A stretch of DNA of 45,224 nt from an uncultured Lentisphaeria bacterium (GTDB lineage Bacteria; Verrucomicrobiota; Lentisphaeria; Victivallales; Victivallaceae): assembly GCA_903831825.1 (NCBI GenBank), contig CAIKZE010000007.1, positions 1 to 45,224 on the forward strand, written 5' to 3'. Shown here piece by piece: positions 1 to 7,684 of the stretch. Position 1 is the stretch's first letter. Each line of letters opens with the position of its first letter. The notes beneath the pieces were generated by a model. The model had not been told where the DNA came from. It did not search any database and saw only the letters and a list, made by a program, of their open reading frames with translations. A program made the position numbers and the translations under genes.

Positions 1-49
1 CCGCTTCGCGGCAAGGCCCTTTTGAGTTTATTTGAAAATGTCTCCGTCC

Positions 50-67
50 CCCGATATTCATATCGGG
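50..67. repeat. Perfect 8-bp-stem hairpin upstream of glyS
   Basis: CCCGATAT and ATATCGGG are perfect inverted arms separated by TC. No T-tract follows on either strand, so an intrinsic terminator is not supported. The preceding bases (about 1-11) form another small G/C-rich hairpin. It may be an interspersed palindrome or the end of an upstream transcript outside the window. The rest of the 243-bp leader shows nothing else I can name. Confidence 0.35.
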
Positions 68-243
68 CTTCCGTCGGCATTACCAAATAATTCTCAAAAT
101 TGCTCTTGTCTTTACTTACTTTAAGATTGCGAATCGGTATTAATCGCGGTTTTTCTGCCGGAAAAGTTGCGGTTTTGAATCTGTTGCTGTATATTAGCGC
201 CTTTGAAAATACAAAACCTTATATATGGAGATAATAAAAACTT

Positions 244-1581
244 ATGACAGTTGATCACAAAAATCCTGAACTCATGGAGAAGATAGTTTCGCTGTGCAAA
301 CGACGCGGCATAATTTTTCAAAGCTCGGAAATATACGGCGGCATCAACGGCTTCTGGGACTACGGCCCGTATGGCAGCCGGATGAAACGCGCCGTGGAGC
401 AGTTGTGGTGGAACGAGATGGTCGAGACGCGTCATAACGTCGAAGGCCTGGACTCAACCATCATCTGCCATCCCCGCGTCTGGAAAGCCTCCGGACACCT
501 GGATAAATTCGGCGATCTGATGTGCGACTGCCGTTCCTGCAAAGCCCGTCACCGCGTGGACCAGATGGAAGACCAGAGCGTCTGTCCGAACTGCGGGTCA
601 AAAGATTTGACCGAACCCCGTGAATTCAATCTGATGATGAAAACTTACGTCGGCCCCGTGTCCGACGAAGAACATGTCGCTTATCTGCGGGCGGAAACCT
701 GTCAGCCGATATTCGTTGATTTCAATCAGGTCAGGGTCGCCACCCGCCAGAAACTGCCGTTCGGCATCGCCCAGATCGGCAAGGCGTTCAGGAATGAGAT
801 CAATCCCCGCAACTTTACTTTCCGTTCCCGTGAATTCACCCAGATGGAAATGGAGTTCTTCTGCGAAGACGCCGAATCCATGGAATGGTTCAACTACTGG
901 AAAGCCGAACGCATCAAGTATTATCGTGAAAAACTGAAATTCTCTGAAGACATAATCCGCATTTACGAACATGAAAAACTGGCGCATTACGCCAAGGCGG
1001 CGATTGATGTTGAATTCCTTTTCCCGTTCGGCTGGGGCGAACTCGAAGGCGTGCATCACCGCGGCACCTGGGATATGTCCCGTCACGAGGAATTTTCCGG
1101 CACCGATTTGCAGTATATCGACCATGACAACAACCGCAAAATCACCCCGACGGTTATCGAAACCTCCGTCGGGCTTGACCGCACCATGCTCGCGCTGATC
1201 TGCAATGCCTATGACGAAGATACTGCCGATACCAAAAAAGAAGGCCAGGAAACCGATGTCCGCATCGTTCTGCGCCTGCCGGCTAAAGTTGCGCCGATTC
1301 AAGTCGCAATCCTGCCGCTGTCAAAGAAACTTGCCGAAGGCGCGGAAAAACTCTACCAGTACCTGTGCAGCAGGTTCCGCAGTGAATACGATGAAACCGG
1401 CAGCATCGGCAAACGCTACCGCCGCCAGGACGAAATAGGCACGCCGTATTGCATAACTTTTGACTTTGAATCAGCCCAGGACAATGCCGTGACCGTCCGG
1501 GAACGCGATTCCATGAATCAGGAAAGAATAAACGTAACCCAACTCAGAGAGTACTTCGATACGCATATTCAGCAATTCTAA
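244..1581 (+). CDS. glyS: Glycyl-tRNA synthetase (alpha2, class II)
   Basis: Charges tRNA-Gly with glycine in the cytoplasm. The 445-residue length fits the single-chain homodimeric form rather than the two-subunit GlyQ/GlyS form. The start has the family pattern 'EKIVSLCKRRGIIFQSSEIY', then 'GFWDYGPYG'. A zinc-binding insertion has Cys pairs (CDCRSC and CPNCG, residues about 98-121). Motif 2 lies in 'GKAFRNEINPRNF' and motif 3 in 'SVGLDRTMLALI'; the C-terminus is the anticodon-binding domain (about 350-445). A GGAG sits rather far (about 13 nt) upstream of the ATG. The neighbouring genes do not belong to the same pathway. It is an ordinary housekeeping gene and the identification is firm. 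Confidence 0.96.
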   Translation: MTVDHKNPELMEKIVSLCKRRGIIFQSSEIYGGINGFWDYGPYGSRMKRAVEQLWWNEMVETRHNVEGLDSTIICHPRVWKASGHLDKFGDLMCDCRSCKARHRVDQMEDQSVCPNCGSKDLTEPREFNLMMKTYVGPVSDEEHVAYLRAETCQPIFVDFNQVRVATRQKLPFGIAQIGKAFRNEINPRNFTFRSREFTQMEMEFFCEDAESMEWFNYWKAERIKYYREKLKFSEDIIRIYEHEKLAHYAKAAIDVEFLFPFGWGELEGVHHRGTWDMSRHEEFSGTDLQYIDHDNNRKITPTVIETSVGLDRTMLALICNAYDEDTADTKKEGQETDVRIVLRLPAKVAPIQVAILPLSKKLAEGAEKLYQYLCSRFRSEYDETGSIGKRYRRQDEIGTPYCITFDFESAQDNAVTVRERDSMNQERINVTQLREYFDTHIQQF

Positions 1582-1600
1582 AACATCGGAGAAATGAGGC

Positions 1601-1813
1601 ATGCCATCGAGATTTACTTCAATCAGGGACCGGTTCAAGGCCACTCGAAAAAAAGTTGTACTTTTCGTCATCATGTTCGCCATCCTGGTATTATTGATTA
1701 TTGGTATCCTGATTACGCTTTGGTATACTTTCGCCGAAAAAATGGATCAAGTCAGCGGCGAAGTTCCGGCTTACGTTTCTTCCGCTGATATTCACAATAA
1801 TGGAGTATGTTAA
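1601..1813 (+). CDS. Small single-pass membrane protein, unknown
   Basis: A 70-residue protein lying between glyS and the aldo/keto reductase. The N-terminus is basic (Arg/Lys-rich to about residue 20) and is followed by one strongly hydrophobic helix at about residues 20-43 (VLFVIMFAILVLLIIGILIT), then about 25 polar residues. GGAG 9 nt before the ATG supports translation. Its stop lies 1 nt before the ATG I chose for the next gene, which suggests co-transcription and perhaps coupling. I do not recognise a family. The positive-inside rule would place the short N-terminus in the cytoplasm. It is small but looks real because of the ribosome-binding site and clean membrane segment. Confidence 0.55.
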   Translation: MPSRFTSIRDRFKATRKKVVLFVIMFAILVLLIIGILITLWYTFAEKMDQVSGEVPAYVSSADIHNNGVC

Positions 1814-1814
1814 A

Positions 1815-2945
1815 ATGAGATATTCAGAATTTGGAAAAACCGGAAAAATGGTTTCCGCCATCGGGTTCGGCGGCATGCGTTTCGATCTGACCAAATCTCA
1901 GGAAGTCAATGCTGATCTGCTCAAGTATGCATTCGATAAGGGCATCAACTATTTCGATACCGCGCCCGGTTATTGCGATGATAAAAGCGAAGACCTTTTC
2001 GGAACAGGATTCAAGAAAATACCTCGCGACAAGTATTTTGTTGCCACCAAACTCATGCCGGTCCATGTTGCAAACGAACTGGAGGCTTATGAGAAAGTAA
2101 AAAAATCCATTGACCGCATGGGGGTTGAATACATTGATTTCTTCCATGTCTGGTGCATCCGCCGGATGGAGCATTTCGATCTGGCCATGAACGGAGGCCT
2201 GTATAATGCTCTGCTCAAATGCAAAGCCGAAGGCTTAATCAAGCACATCTGTTTCTCATCTCACCAGGAAGGCGCGGGGGTCCGCAAAGTCGTCGAGTCC
2301 GGGCGTTTCGAAGGCGTTCTGCTGGGAGTCAATATCCTGAATTTTCCATACCGCTGGGATGGAGTGCTTGCCGCAAAAGAACACGGACTAGGCGTAGTAG
2401 CCATGAACCCGCTTGCCGGAGGGCTTATTCCTAAAAACGAAGACAAACTGCAATTTCTCGCTTCGCCGGGCGAAACTCCCACCGAAGCGGCATTGCGGTT
2501 TCTGGTCGCCAATCCGAATATTACAGTAGCGCTGAACGGCTTCACCACCACGGAACACATTGACACCGCCTGCCGGGCAGCCGACGCGGAACCGATGACC
2601 GAAGAAGACATCGCCAGAATCAAAACGCATATATCCCGGAACATGACCAGGATATGCACCGCCTGCGGCTATTGCGAGGAATGCCCCGAAAACATTCCGA
2701 TTCCGGCATACATGCAGATCTACAACGACAAGGCCGTTTTCGGCAAAACCGATGAGGAAATGGTCAATTCCATGAAGTTTCATCATGAATGGGGCCTGCT
2801 GGCGGAACCCCGCGGCAGCGCCGCCGCCTGTGTCGCCTGCGGCAGATGCGAAGCGTCCTGTACTCAGCATCTGGACATCATTGCCCGGCTCAAGGAAATA
2901 GCCGAGTGGGAAGCAAAGTCACAGGAATTTAATAAGACGAAGTAA
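1815..2945 (+). CDS. Aldo/keto reductase with C-terminal 2x[4Fe-4S] ferredoxin domain
   Basis: A 376-residue oxidoreductase of the iron-sulfur aldo/keto reductase group. The N-terminal TIM barrel (about 1-270) shows 'IGFGGMRF', the AKR Asp/Tyr region 'FDTAPGYCDDKSEDLFG' and the following 'ATKL' Lys. The C-terminus carries two clusters of cysteines, CTACGYCEECP (about residue 280) and CVACGRCEASC (about 340), the spacing expected for two [4Fe-4S] clusters. The substrate is unknown; electrons probably pass between NADPH or flavin partners and the clusters. I chose the ATG at 1815 over the in-frame ATG at 1800 because GGAG at 1802-1805 lies 9 nt upstream and the family begins 'MRYSEFGKTG'. It probably forms an operon with the preceding small membrane protein. 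Confidence 0.92.
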   Translation: MRYSEFGKTGKMVSAIGFGGMRFDLTKSQEVNADLLKYAFDKGINYFDTAPGYCDDKSEDLFGTGFKKIPRDKYFVATKLMPVHVANELEAYEKVKKSIDRMGVEYIDFFHVWCIRRMEHFDLAMNGGLYNALLKCKAEGLIKHICFSSHQEGAGVRKVVESGRFEGVLLGVNILNFPYRWDGVLAAKEHGLGVVAMNPLAGGLIPKNEDKLQFLASPGETPTEAALRFLVANPNITVALNGFTTTEHIDTACRAADAEPMTEEDIARIKTHISRNMTRICTACGYCEECPENIPIPAYMQIYNDKAVFGKTDEEMVNSMKFHHEWGLLAEPRGSAAACVACGRCEASCTQHLDIIARLKEIAEWEAKSQEFNKTK

Positions 2946-2971
2946 TTCAATAATATATTCAGAGGTATATC

Positions 2972-3685
2972 ATGCAGGAAGAGCCAATTCACAGAAATAG
3001 TGTTTCCAGGATGCTGTTCATAAATTCCGGGCTGTGGATGCTTTTATTTCTCTACAGCATGAAAGGGACCCTTGTTTTCGCCTGGATCATCAACTTTTTC
3101 TGCATGATCGGCATCATCGCCGTTACCTCATTCGGCATTGCGCTGGTTGACGCCATGCTGCTGAAAAAAAGCATCAATAAATATGCCGGATATCTGCTTT
3201 ATGCCTGCCCGAGCCTTCTTGTGCTGTTTGTACTGATGATTTTCTTGCCGAATTTGCAGTTACCCGGCAAAAGCATTAATCTGTTGAAATCACCTTCAGG
3301 CCAATATGATCTGTCATTCCCGATTGAGGATTCTTACCGCCAGCTTACGATTTCCAACCGAAAAGGCGCGATTGAATATCAGGGGGAAAAAATTGACGTC
3401 AACAACGGCAACAGACTTTATTGGATATGGGATTCCGATGACAACGTCTGGGTATATGATTCCGGCAATCAGAATGTTTTCGTCTTTACGAAAAAAGCCG
3501 ATAAATGGGAAAAAGCGATGTGGGGTGTCGGCACCAGCAGAACCGGCGATCTGGCTTTGGTTCCGCCCAAAGGACTTTATCCGGTTAAAGAAAGAGACAA
3601 AACCAGCGGTACTGCAATAATTATTAAACCGGCCTCCGACGGCAGCAAACCCGCGCCTGTCCCACAGCCCGCGGAGAGCGAATAA
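2972..3685 (+). CDS. Membrane protein with C-terminal soluble domain, unknown
   Basis: A 237-residue protein with about three hydrophobic segments in the first 95 residues (about 15-30, 35-60, 72-92), then a soluble region of beta-like, aromatic-rich sequence ('NRLYWIWDSDDNVWVYDSG') and a Pro/Ala tail ('KPAPVPQPAESE'). GAGG upstream of the ATG is a suitable ribosome-binding site. The Trp/Tyr pattern hints at a beta-propeller- or Kelch-like strand but it is too short to call. No family recognised. Its last 62 nt overlap the 3' end of the convergent hisA-like gene on the other strand. It starts 26 nt after the aldo/keto reductase, so it could be in the same transcript. Confidence 0.6.
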   Translation: MQEEPIHRNSVSRMLFINSGLWMLLFLYSMKGTLVFAWIINFFCMIGIIAVTSFGIALVDAMLLKKSINKYAGYLLYACPSLLVLFVLMIFLPNLQLPGKSINLLKSPSGQYDLSFPIEDSYRQLTISNRKGAIEYQGEKIDVNNGNRLYWIWDSDDNVWVYDSGNQNVFVFTKKADKWEKAMWGVGTSRTGDLALVPPKGLYPVKERDKTSGTAIIIKPASDGSKPAPVPQPAESE

Positions 3686-4427
3686 ATTCGATCACATCCC
3701 GATATTTCAGCGTTCCGCCGAAAATATCCAAAGCTGAACCGATGGTGAAAGCTACCCTGCCCTGCCCTTTGTCATTGATGATCTTCACATCATCAAGCGA
3801 CCTGATGCCGCCGGCGTAAACTGAAGGTATCGGGCAATTTTCCGCCATTACTGACAGCAGTCTTTCATCAATGCCGGCCTGCTTGCCTTCAACGTCCACG
3901 GCGTGAATCAGGAACTCACAGCAGAAGTCAGCCATGAATCGCAAGGTGTCGGCATTGACTTTCCAGTTGGTAAACTTCTGCCAGCGGTCAGTAACGATAT
4001 AATATTCGCCGCCTTTGCGGCGGCAGCTCAAATCCAGCACCAGACGCTTACGGCCGAGCATCTTGAAAATCCTCTCCAGATTGGTCCGGTTAAGTTCGCC
4101 GTCCGCAAATATATAAGAGGTCAGGATTACCTGCGAAGCTCCGGCATCCAACCAGTATTGAGCATTTTCCGCCGTGATTCCGCCGCCGATTTGAAGCCCG
4201 CCGGGATAAGCGCCCAGCGCCTCAATGGCGGCGGCCTCGTTGCCTGGCCCCAGCATAATCACATGCCCGCCGGTCAAACCGTCGCGCTTGTATAATTCCG
4301 CGAAATACGCGGGACCGTGTTCCGAAACAAAGTTCGTCTTTACGGTACGGTCGTCATCCGTCAGACTGGAGCCGACGATCTGCTTGACTTGTCCGCCGTG
4401 CAGATCAATGCATGGTCTGAATTCCAT
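3624..4427 (-). CDS. hisA: HIS6-type phosphoribosylformimino-AICAR-ribotide isomerase (HisA family)
   Basis: Catalyses the Amadori-type isomerisation of ProFAR in histidine biosynthesis (fourth step). The 267-residue (beta/alpha)8 protein resembles the fungal/plant HIS6 type rather than ordinary bacterial HisA. Signs of this are 'CIDLHGGQVKQIVG', 'TNFVSEHG', 'GGGITAENAQYWLDAGASQV', 'LVLDLSCR', 'FLIHAVDVEGKQAGID', 'YAGGIRSLDDV' and 'SALDIFGG'. The first catalytic Asp is in CIDL and the second in LVLDLS. The ATG at 4427 is preferred to the TTG at 4430 because AAGGGA lies 6 nt before it. No other his gene is nearby. The C-terminal 15 residues overlap the convergent membrane-protein gene, so the extreme C-terminus may be non-conserved. 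Confidence 0.88.
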   Translation of the reverse strand: MEFRPCIDLHGGQVKQIVGSSLTDDDRTVKTNFVSEHGPAYFAELYKRDGLTGGHVIMLGPGNEAAAIEALGAYPGGLQIGGGITAENAQYWLDAGASQVILTSYIFADGELNRTNLERIFKMLGRKRLVLDLSCRRKGGEYYIVTDRWQKFTNWKVNADTLRFMADFCCEFLIHAVDVEGKQAGIDERLLSVMAENCPIPSVYAGGIRSLDDVKIINDKGQGRVAFTIGSALDIFGGTLKYRDVIEFIRSPRAVGQARVCCRRRPV

Positions 4428-4540
4428 CAATTATCCCTTATCATCTATTGAAATCTTAAATTGTACAGTCAATGCCGTAAGTTACAACTGAAAAAAGGTT
4501 ATTCAACCTATAAACTACAGTTGCTAAAGCTTTGACATCG

Positions 4541-4580
4541 CTTTTAAAAAAAAGTGGCGGGCAGTTGGGGACTGCCCGCC
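4541..4580 (-). terminator. Rho-independent terminator of the mraZ operon
   Basis: On the minus strand a perfect 10-bp stem (GGCGGGCAGT / ACTGCCCGCC, 4556-4580) with a CCCCA loop is followed by a run of eight T (4546-4553). It lies 27 nt after the stop of the small secreted protein gene, so it should end the mraZ transcript. A textbook structure. Confidence 0.9.
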
Positions 4581-4606
4581 GGGGGGAAAAAGGAGGGGAT
4601 CAATAA

Positions 4607-4873
4607 CTATTTATCTAAATCGTAAGCTAATTTATCGGTACTGATGCTCAGCAGTAACTGCGGATTCTGTTCCGCGGCCTTCTGCCATCCTTCCCTGTAC
4701 TGTTCCGGTACCTGCACTGACATTGAGCTGACGAGTTCTGTCATCTGTTGGCGTTCTGCCTGTTTTTCATCGCTGCCGGTCGCACCGGAGCCCGCACCCA
4801 GAAGAAAAAGAGACAACACAGTGATAACAGCGAAGATCGTGACTCTGCCTTTTCTGTCGTTAGAGATGAACAT
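4607..4873 (-). CDS. Small secreted or membrane-anchored protein, mraZ partner
   Basis: An 88-residue protein with a short basic N-terminus (NDRKGR), one hydrophobic segment (about residues 11-28, 'VTIFAVITVLSLFLLGAG') and a polar helical tail rich in Gln/Glu. The hydrophobic stretch could be a signal peptide or a single anchor; the tail would then be periplasmic. AAGGAG 8-9 nt before the ATG is a strong ribosome-binding site. It begins 25 nt after the mraZ-like gene and is followed by a strong terminator, so the two genes form a closed two-gene operon. It is not an FtsL: there is no leucine-zipper-like coiled coil. No family recognised. Confidence 0.6.
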   Translation of the reverse strand: MFISNDRKGRVTIFAVITVLSLFLLGAGSGATGSDEKQAERQQMTELVSSMSVQVPEQYREGWQKAAEQNPQLLLSISTDKLAYDLDK

Positions 4874-4898
4874 TTTTCGTTCTCCTTTTCTTTAGTTG

Positions 4899-5384
4899 TT
4901 ACTGTATATTATCGCCAGGAATCAGGTCTGCTGCCATTTCGCGCTCACCTTTTTCTCTGGCATGTTCGTTCATTCGGTCAATTTCTTCCGCCCAGCGCTC
5001 GGTATTCCATATTTCTATGCCGATTTCCACGCCGACTACAAACACTTCACTGCCGGGATTCACCGCGGCATACTCGCGAAACGCCTGAGGCAATGTAACC
5101 CTGCCCTGATTAGATATGCTCTCAGGACTGCTCATTGCGCCGAAGCGACGCATTGAGCGGCGGAATACCATACTATTTGCGGCTTTAGCGGCAGGCAGAG
5201 TCTCCTGGCGGCGCATTTCCAGATAAATCTCCTCCGGATAGATCGCCATCGCGCCTTCCGGAAGGCAATGTATCACAACTTGCCCGCCACACTTCCCGGT
5301 AAAATCAGCAACTACCTTCGGACTTAATTTCAGTCTGCCGTTGGTGTCTACTGAACACCGGTCCTGTCCGCAGAAAGACAGCAC
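4899..5384 (-). CDS. mraZ: MraZ-family transcriptional regulator
   Basis: DNA-binding regulator with two AbrB-like swapped-hairpin domains. Domain 1 (about 9-60) contains 'VDTNGRLKLSPKVVADF' and 'EGAMAIYPEEIYLEM'; domain 2 (about 85-140) contains 'SISNQGRVTLPQAFREYAAV', 'SEVFVVGVEIGIEIW' and 'ERWAEEIDRM'. The usual family length is about 140-150; this one has 161 with a longer C-terminus. The start is GTG at 5384 with GGGAG 10 nt upstream. In most bacteria mraZ heads the division/cell-wall cluster before rsmH and ftsL; here it heads a two-gene operon with a small secreted protein. Its promoter overlaps four TGGAN boxes at 10-bp spacing, the known MraZ operator architecture, so autorepression is likely. 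Confidence 0.88.
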   Translation of the reverse strand: MLSFCGQDRCSVDTNGRLKLSPKVVADFTGKCGGQVVIHCLPEGAMAIYPEEIYLEMRRQETLPAAKAANSMVFRRSMRRFGAMSSPESISNQGRVTLPQAFREYAAVNPGSEVFVVGVEIGIEIWNTERWAEEIDRMNEHAREKGEREMAADLIPGDNIQ

Positions 5385-5413
5385 TTATTCAGGTCTCCCT
5401 TGCTACTATTGCG

Positions 5414-5448
5414 TTCCATTATAATCCATTATAGTCCATTATAGTCCA
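5414..5448 (-). promoter_or_regulatory. Four MraZ operator boxes (TGGAN x4, 10-bp period)
   Basis: Reading the minus strand the sequence is TGGAC-TATAA-TGGAC-TATAA-TGGAT-TATAA-TGGAA: four 5-nt boxes separated by identical 5-nt spacers. In Escherichia coli MraZ binds TGGGN direct repeats with 5-nt spacers; here the box is TGGAN. The array straddles the -10 element and start point of the mraZ promoter, which fits repression by the gene's own product. Confidence 0.8.
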
Positions 5449-5456
5449 AATTTCAA
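5428..5456 (-). promoter_or_regulatory. Sigma-70-type promoter of mraZ
   Basis: On the minus strand TTGAAA (5451-5456) and TATAAT (5428-5433) are separated by exactly 17 bp. Transcription should start near 5421, about 37 nt before the GTG start codon. Two MraZ boxes lie in the spacer, one overlaps the last -10 base and one is downstream. Two other TATAAT copies in the repeats do not have a -35 at proper distance. Confidence 0.75.
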
Positions 5457-5749
5457 TAGTTTTTCTAAAAATAATACAATCTTTTTTTTATTTGAGCTGA
5501 AAAAAGTATTCCAGAAGTGACTGCCAAGCCGCGAAATTTGGTTAAACAGGAGCAGATGGAGTGTTAAAAATCAACCTTTGACGGCGAGAATGTCGTGATG
5601 AAAAGTTCTACCAACGACCCAAACTCTGATCAATATCAGCGCTTTGCGCATAGCAATCTTTACCTGGAAGTTCACATTCCAGGGTGTACTTGCGCAAGCA
5701 GGTCATTGGTTTTTGCGTGAACAGGAAGATAAAGCGATTAATCTTTGCT
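5457..5749. other. Intergenic stretch between mraZ promoter and amidohydrolase
   Basis: With the leader this makes about 365 bases without a gene. The part next to the promoter is AT-rich with a T-run (about 5484-5491). A perfect 7-bp inverted repeat CCTGGAA / TTCCAGG lies at 5663-5683 without a T-tract. A 40-codon open frame starting near 5598 has no ribosome-binding site. I see no gene or RNA that I can support. Confidence 0.4.
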
Positions 5750-6532
5750 TCAGCCGGCCATTCCGATCAGGCGTTTAAAGTTGCCGGAAAGCACGGCTTC
5801 AAGCTCGGTTTCGGTCAGATGTTCGAAAAATACCGCCTGGAGATTCATGGAAGGATTGCATATCGGGAAATCTGAACCAAAAAGCAGCTTGTCCATGCCG
5901 GCCGTATCAATACCATAGCGCAACATTCCCCAACGGAAAAGACCGGTTCCGGAAAGGTCAAGATAGGCATTGGGATGTGTTTTAATGAACTCAAAACGCT
6001 CTCTCATTAACTGTCCGTCACCCGGGTGGGCAATCACGACTTTCAGCTTCGGAAAACTTTTGCAGACAGTATCCATTTCATCGAGTCCGAATGCGTGGAT
6101 ATTGACCGGCATTCCAAGCTCTTGAATCAGGTCGTAAATTTTAAACATGCCTTCGCCGAGGTATGATGGATAGTCCATGAAATATCCGACAAGTTCGCCG
6201 ATCCACCGGACATTCTCCCGATGGTAAAGCTCTTCAATTTCCCGGCACGACTCTTCGGGACATGACGGAAGGACGTGAATTCCCGGAATGAAAAAATCCG
6301 GATAACGGTTTCTGAATTCCAGCGCTTCGCGGTTAAGCGCCTTAATCTGTTCGAATGACGGGTTAGTCAATTTTTTTATGACCGAGCCGCAACATTTCGC
6401 GATTCCGGCGCGCTTCATTTCCTCGACAAAGATATCGGGAGTCTCTGTTCCCGGAAACCATGCCGTATTGTTTTCCGCGCTTAAAAACGGATGAATATGG
6501 CAGTCAATAATTTCAAATTCCATGATTTCCAT
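5750..6532 (-). CDS. Metal-dependent amidohydrolase (amidohydrolase-2 type)
   Basis: A 260-residue TIM-barrel hydrolase or decarboxylase-like enzyme. It has the metal-binding H-x-H near the N-terminus (IIDCHIHPF), a mid-barrel His (NIHAFGLDEMD), the later His (VVIAHPGDGQL) and the C-terminal Asp (LLFGSDFPICNP), the standard metal and acid residues of the superfamily. The substrate cannot be told from sequence; relatives act on small carboxylated or ring compounds. GAGGAA precedes the first ATG by about 6 nt; a second ATG three codons on is also possible. It lies 15 nt downstream of the SEDS gene on the same strand, so co-transcription with the SEDS/PBP pair is possible though the link is obscure. 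Confidence 0.85.
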   Translation of the reverse strand: MEIMEFEIIDCHIHPFLSAENNTAWFPGTETPDIFVEEMKRAGIAKCCGSVIKKLTNPSFEQIKALNREALEFRNRYPDFFIPGIHVLPSCPEESCREIEELYHRENVRWIGELVGYFMDYPSYLGEGMFKIYDLIQELGMPVNIHAFGLDEMDTVCKSFPKLKVVIAHPGDGQLMRERFEFIKTHPNAYLDLSGTGLFRWGMLRYGIDTAGMDKLLFGSDFPICNPSMNLQAVFFEHLTETELEAVLSGNFKRLIGMAG

Positions 6533-6547
6533 ATTAGTTCCTCTGCA

Positions 6548-7684
6548 TTATTCCTGATTATAATTAACTTTGCTGGATGATATAGTTTCATGCCGTCCGG
6601 CGGCGCTGAGCATAATACCGAATGAGATCAGCGTGGACAGCAGGGAGCTGCCGCCATAACTGAGTACCGGCAGGGTAATGCCGGTAGCCGGTATCAGCGT
6701 AACGTTGACGCTGATATGAATCAACGCCTGCGCCGCAAACAACAGTCCGATGCTCAGCACGAAAACCTTGCGGAATTCCGTTTCCGCCTTGAGTGAAAGT
6801 TTGAATACGGCGAAGACCAGAATTCCCATCACCACAATCAAAGGAAACGTTCCTATGAATCCCAGCGACTCCGCCAGAGACGCGAATACCGAATCGCTAT
6901 GGGCAAGCGGCAAATAGGAATTTGCCCATAGCGCCTTGCCCCACTTCATCCCCCACAATCCGCCGCGCGCCAGGGTAAACTGAAACTGGCGGATATGCCA
7001 GCCGAAACCCAGCGGATCAAGTTCAGGACACAGATAGCCTAGAATGCGGTTTAATAAGTAAGGATTGAAATTTATAATCCAGCCTGCGATGGAAAACAAT
7101 GTCGCCGGAACCAGCAGCAGATGCCAGAAGGAACCGTTCATCAGCCAGTACACGATAACGAAGCCGGCGATATATACGAGCACCGTGCCGAAATCCGGCT
7201 GCAATGCAATCGGCAGCACCCAGAGCAGGGTTATCAGCGCCATCCCCCCGAACCGCCGCATACCCGGGCGGAATTTGCCGCCAAAGTGGCACAGCGCCAG
7301 AATGAAAAAACCTTTGGCCAGTTCCGACGGCTGAATGAAAATATTGCCGACCATAAACCAGCCTTTCATGCCGTTGATTCTGACGCCGAAAATCAGCACC
7401 GCCAGCAGCGAGATGTAAAACAGCACGGTCAAAAGCTCAACATTATCCCGGTAAATCGAAAATGGAATACGGGCGCAAAGCATCATCAGGCCCATGCCTA
7501 AAACCAGCCACAGCAACTGTCTGCCGACAAAATAAAAAGGCGATACGGCATACATGGTGGCATTATAAATCGCCAAACATCCCCACAGCCCCAGCATGAA
7601 CAGCAAGCCCTGAATCAGCATTGCCAGCGGAAATACCGGCGACTCTCCGGGGAAAGCGGTAAAGTATTTATCCAGTATTTTCAT
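6548..7684 (-). CDS. SEDS peptidoglycan glycosyltransferase (FtsW/RodA family)
   Basis: Polytopic membrane protein (378 residues, about 10 helices) that polymerises lipid II into glycan strands. Family motifs are complete: 'GMKGWF', 'IQPSELAKGFF', 'LQPDFGTV', 'LAHSDSVFASLAESLGFIG' with the catalytic-type Asp, and 'PATGITLPVLSYGGSS'. The 'LPVLSYGGSS' and 'HSDSVFA' forms are close to FtsW/RodA, and I cannot tell which. The ATG overlaps the stop of the upstream gene in ATGA, with GGAG just before, so it is translationally coupled to a class B PBP fragment that lacks its transpeptidase domain. Normally SEDS proteins act with a full class B PBP. Confidence 0.93.
   Translation of the reverse strand: MKILDKYFTAFPGESPVFPLAMLIQGLLFMLGLWGCLAIYNATMYAVSPFYFVGRQLLWLVLGMGLMMLCARIPFSIYRDNVELLTVLFYISLLAVLIFGVRINGMKGWFMVGNIFIQPSELAKGFFILALCHFGGKFRPGMRRFGGMALITLLWVLPIALQPDFGTVLVYIAGFVIVYWLMNGSFWHLLLVPATLFSIAGWIINFNPYLLNRILGYLCPELDPLGFGWHIRQFQFTLARGGLWGMKWGKALWANSYLPLAHSDSVFASLAESLGFIGTFPLIVVMGILVFAVFKLSLKAETEFRKVFVLSIGLLFAAQALIHISVNVTLIPATGITLPVLSYGGSSLLSTLISFGIMLSAAGRHETISSSKVNYNQE

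Noticed and set aside
598-1302. 234-aa minus-strand open frame inside glyS
   Set aside because: It is the exact antisense of conserved glycyl-tRNA synthetase sequence, without a ribosome-binding site.
4607-4873. FtsL identity for the gene after mraZ
   Set aside because: The position is suggestive, but there is no coiled coil and the hydrophobic segment is signal-like; the next genes are not ftsI or murE.
5598-5718. 40-codon open frame MKSSTNDPNSDQYQRFAHS...
   Set aside because: No ribosome-binding site and no recognisable sequence; part of an unassigned intergenic stretch.
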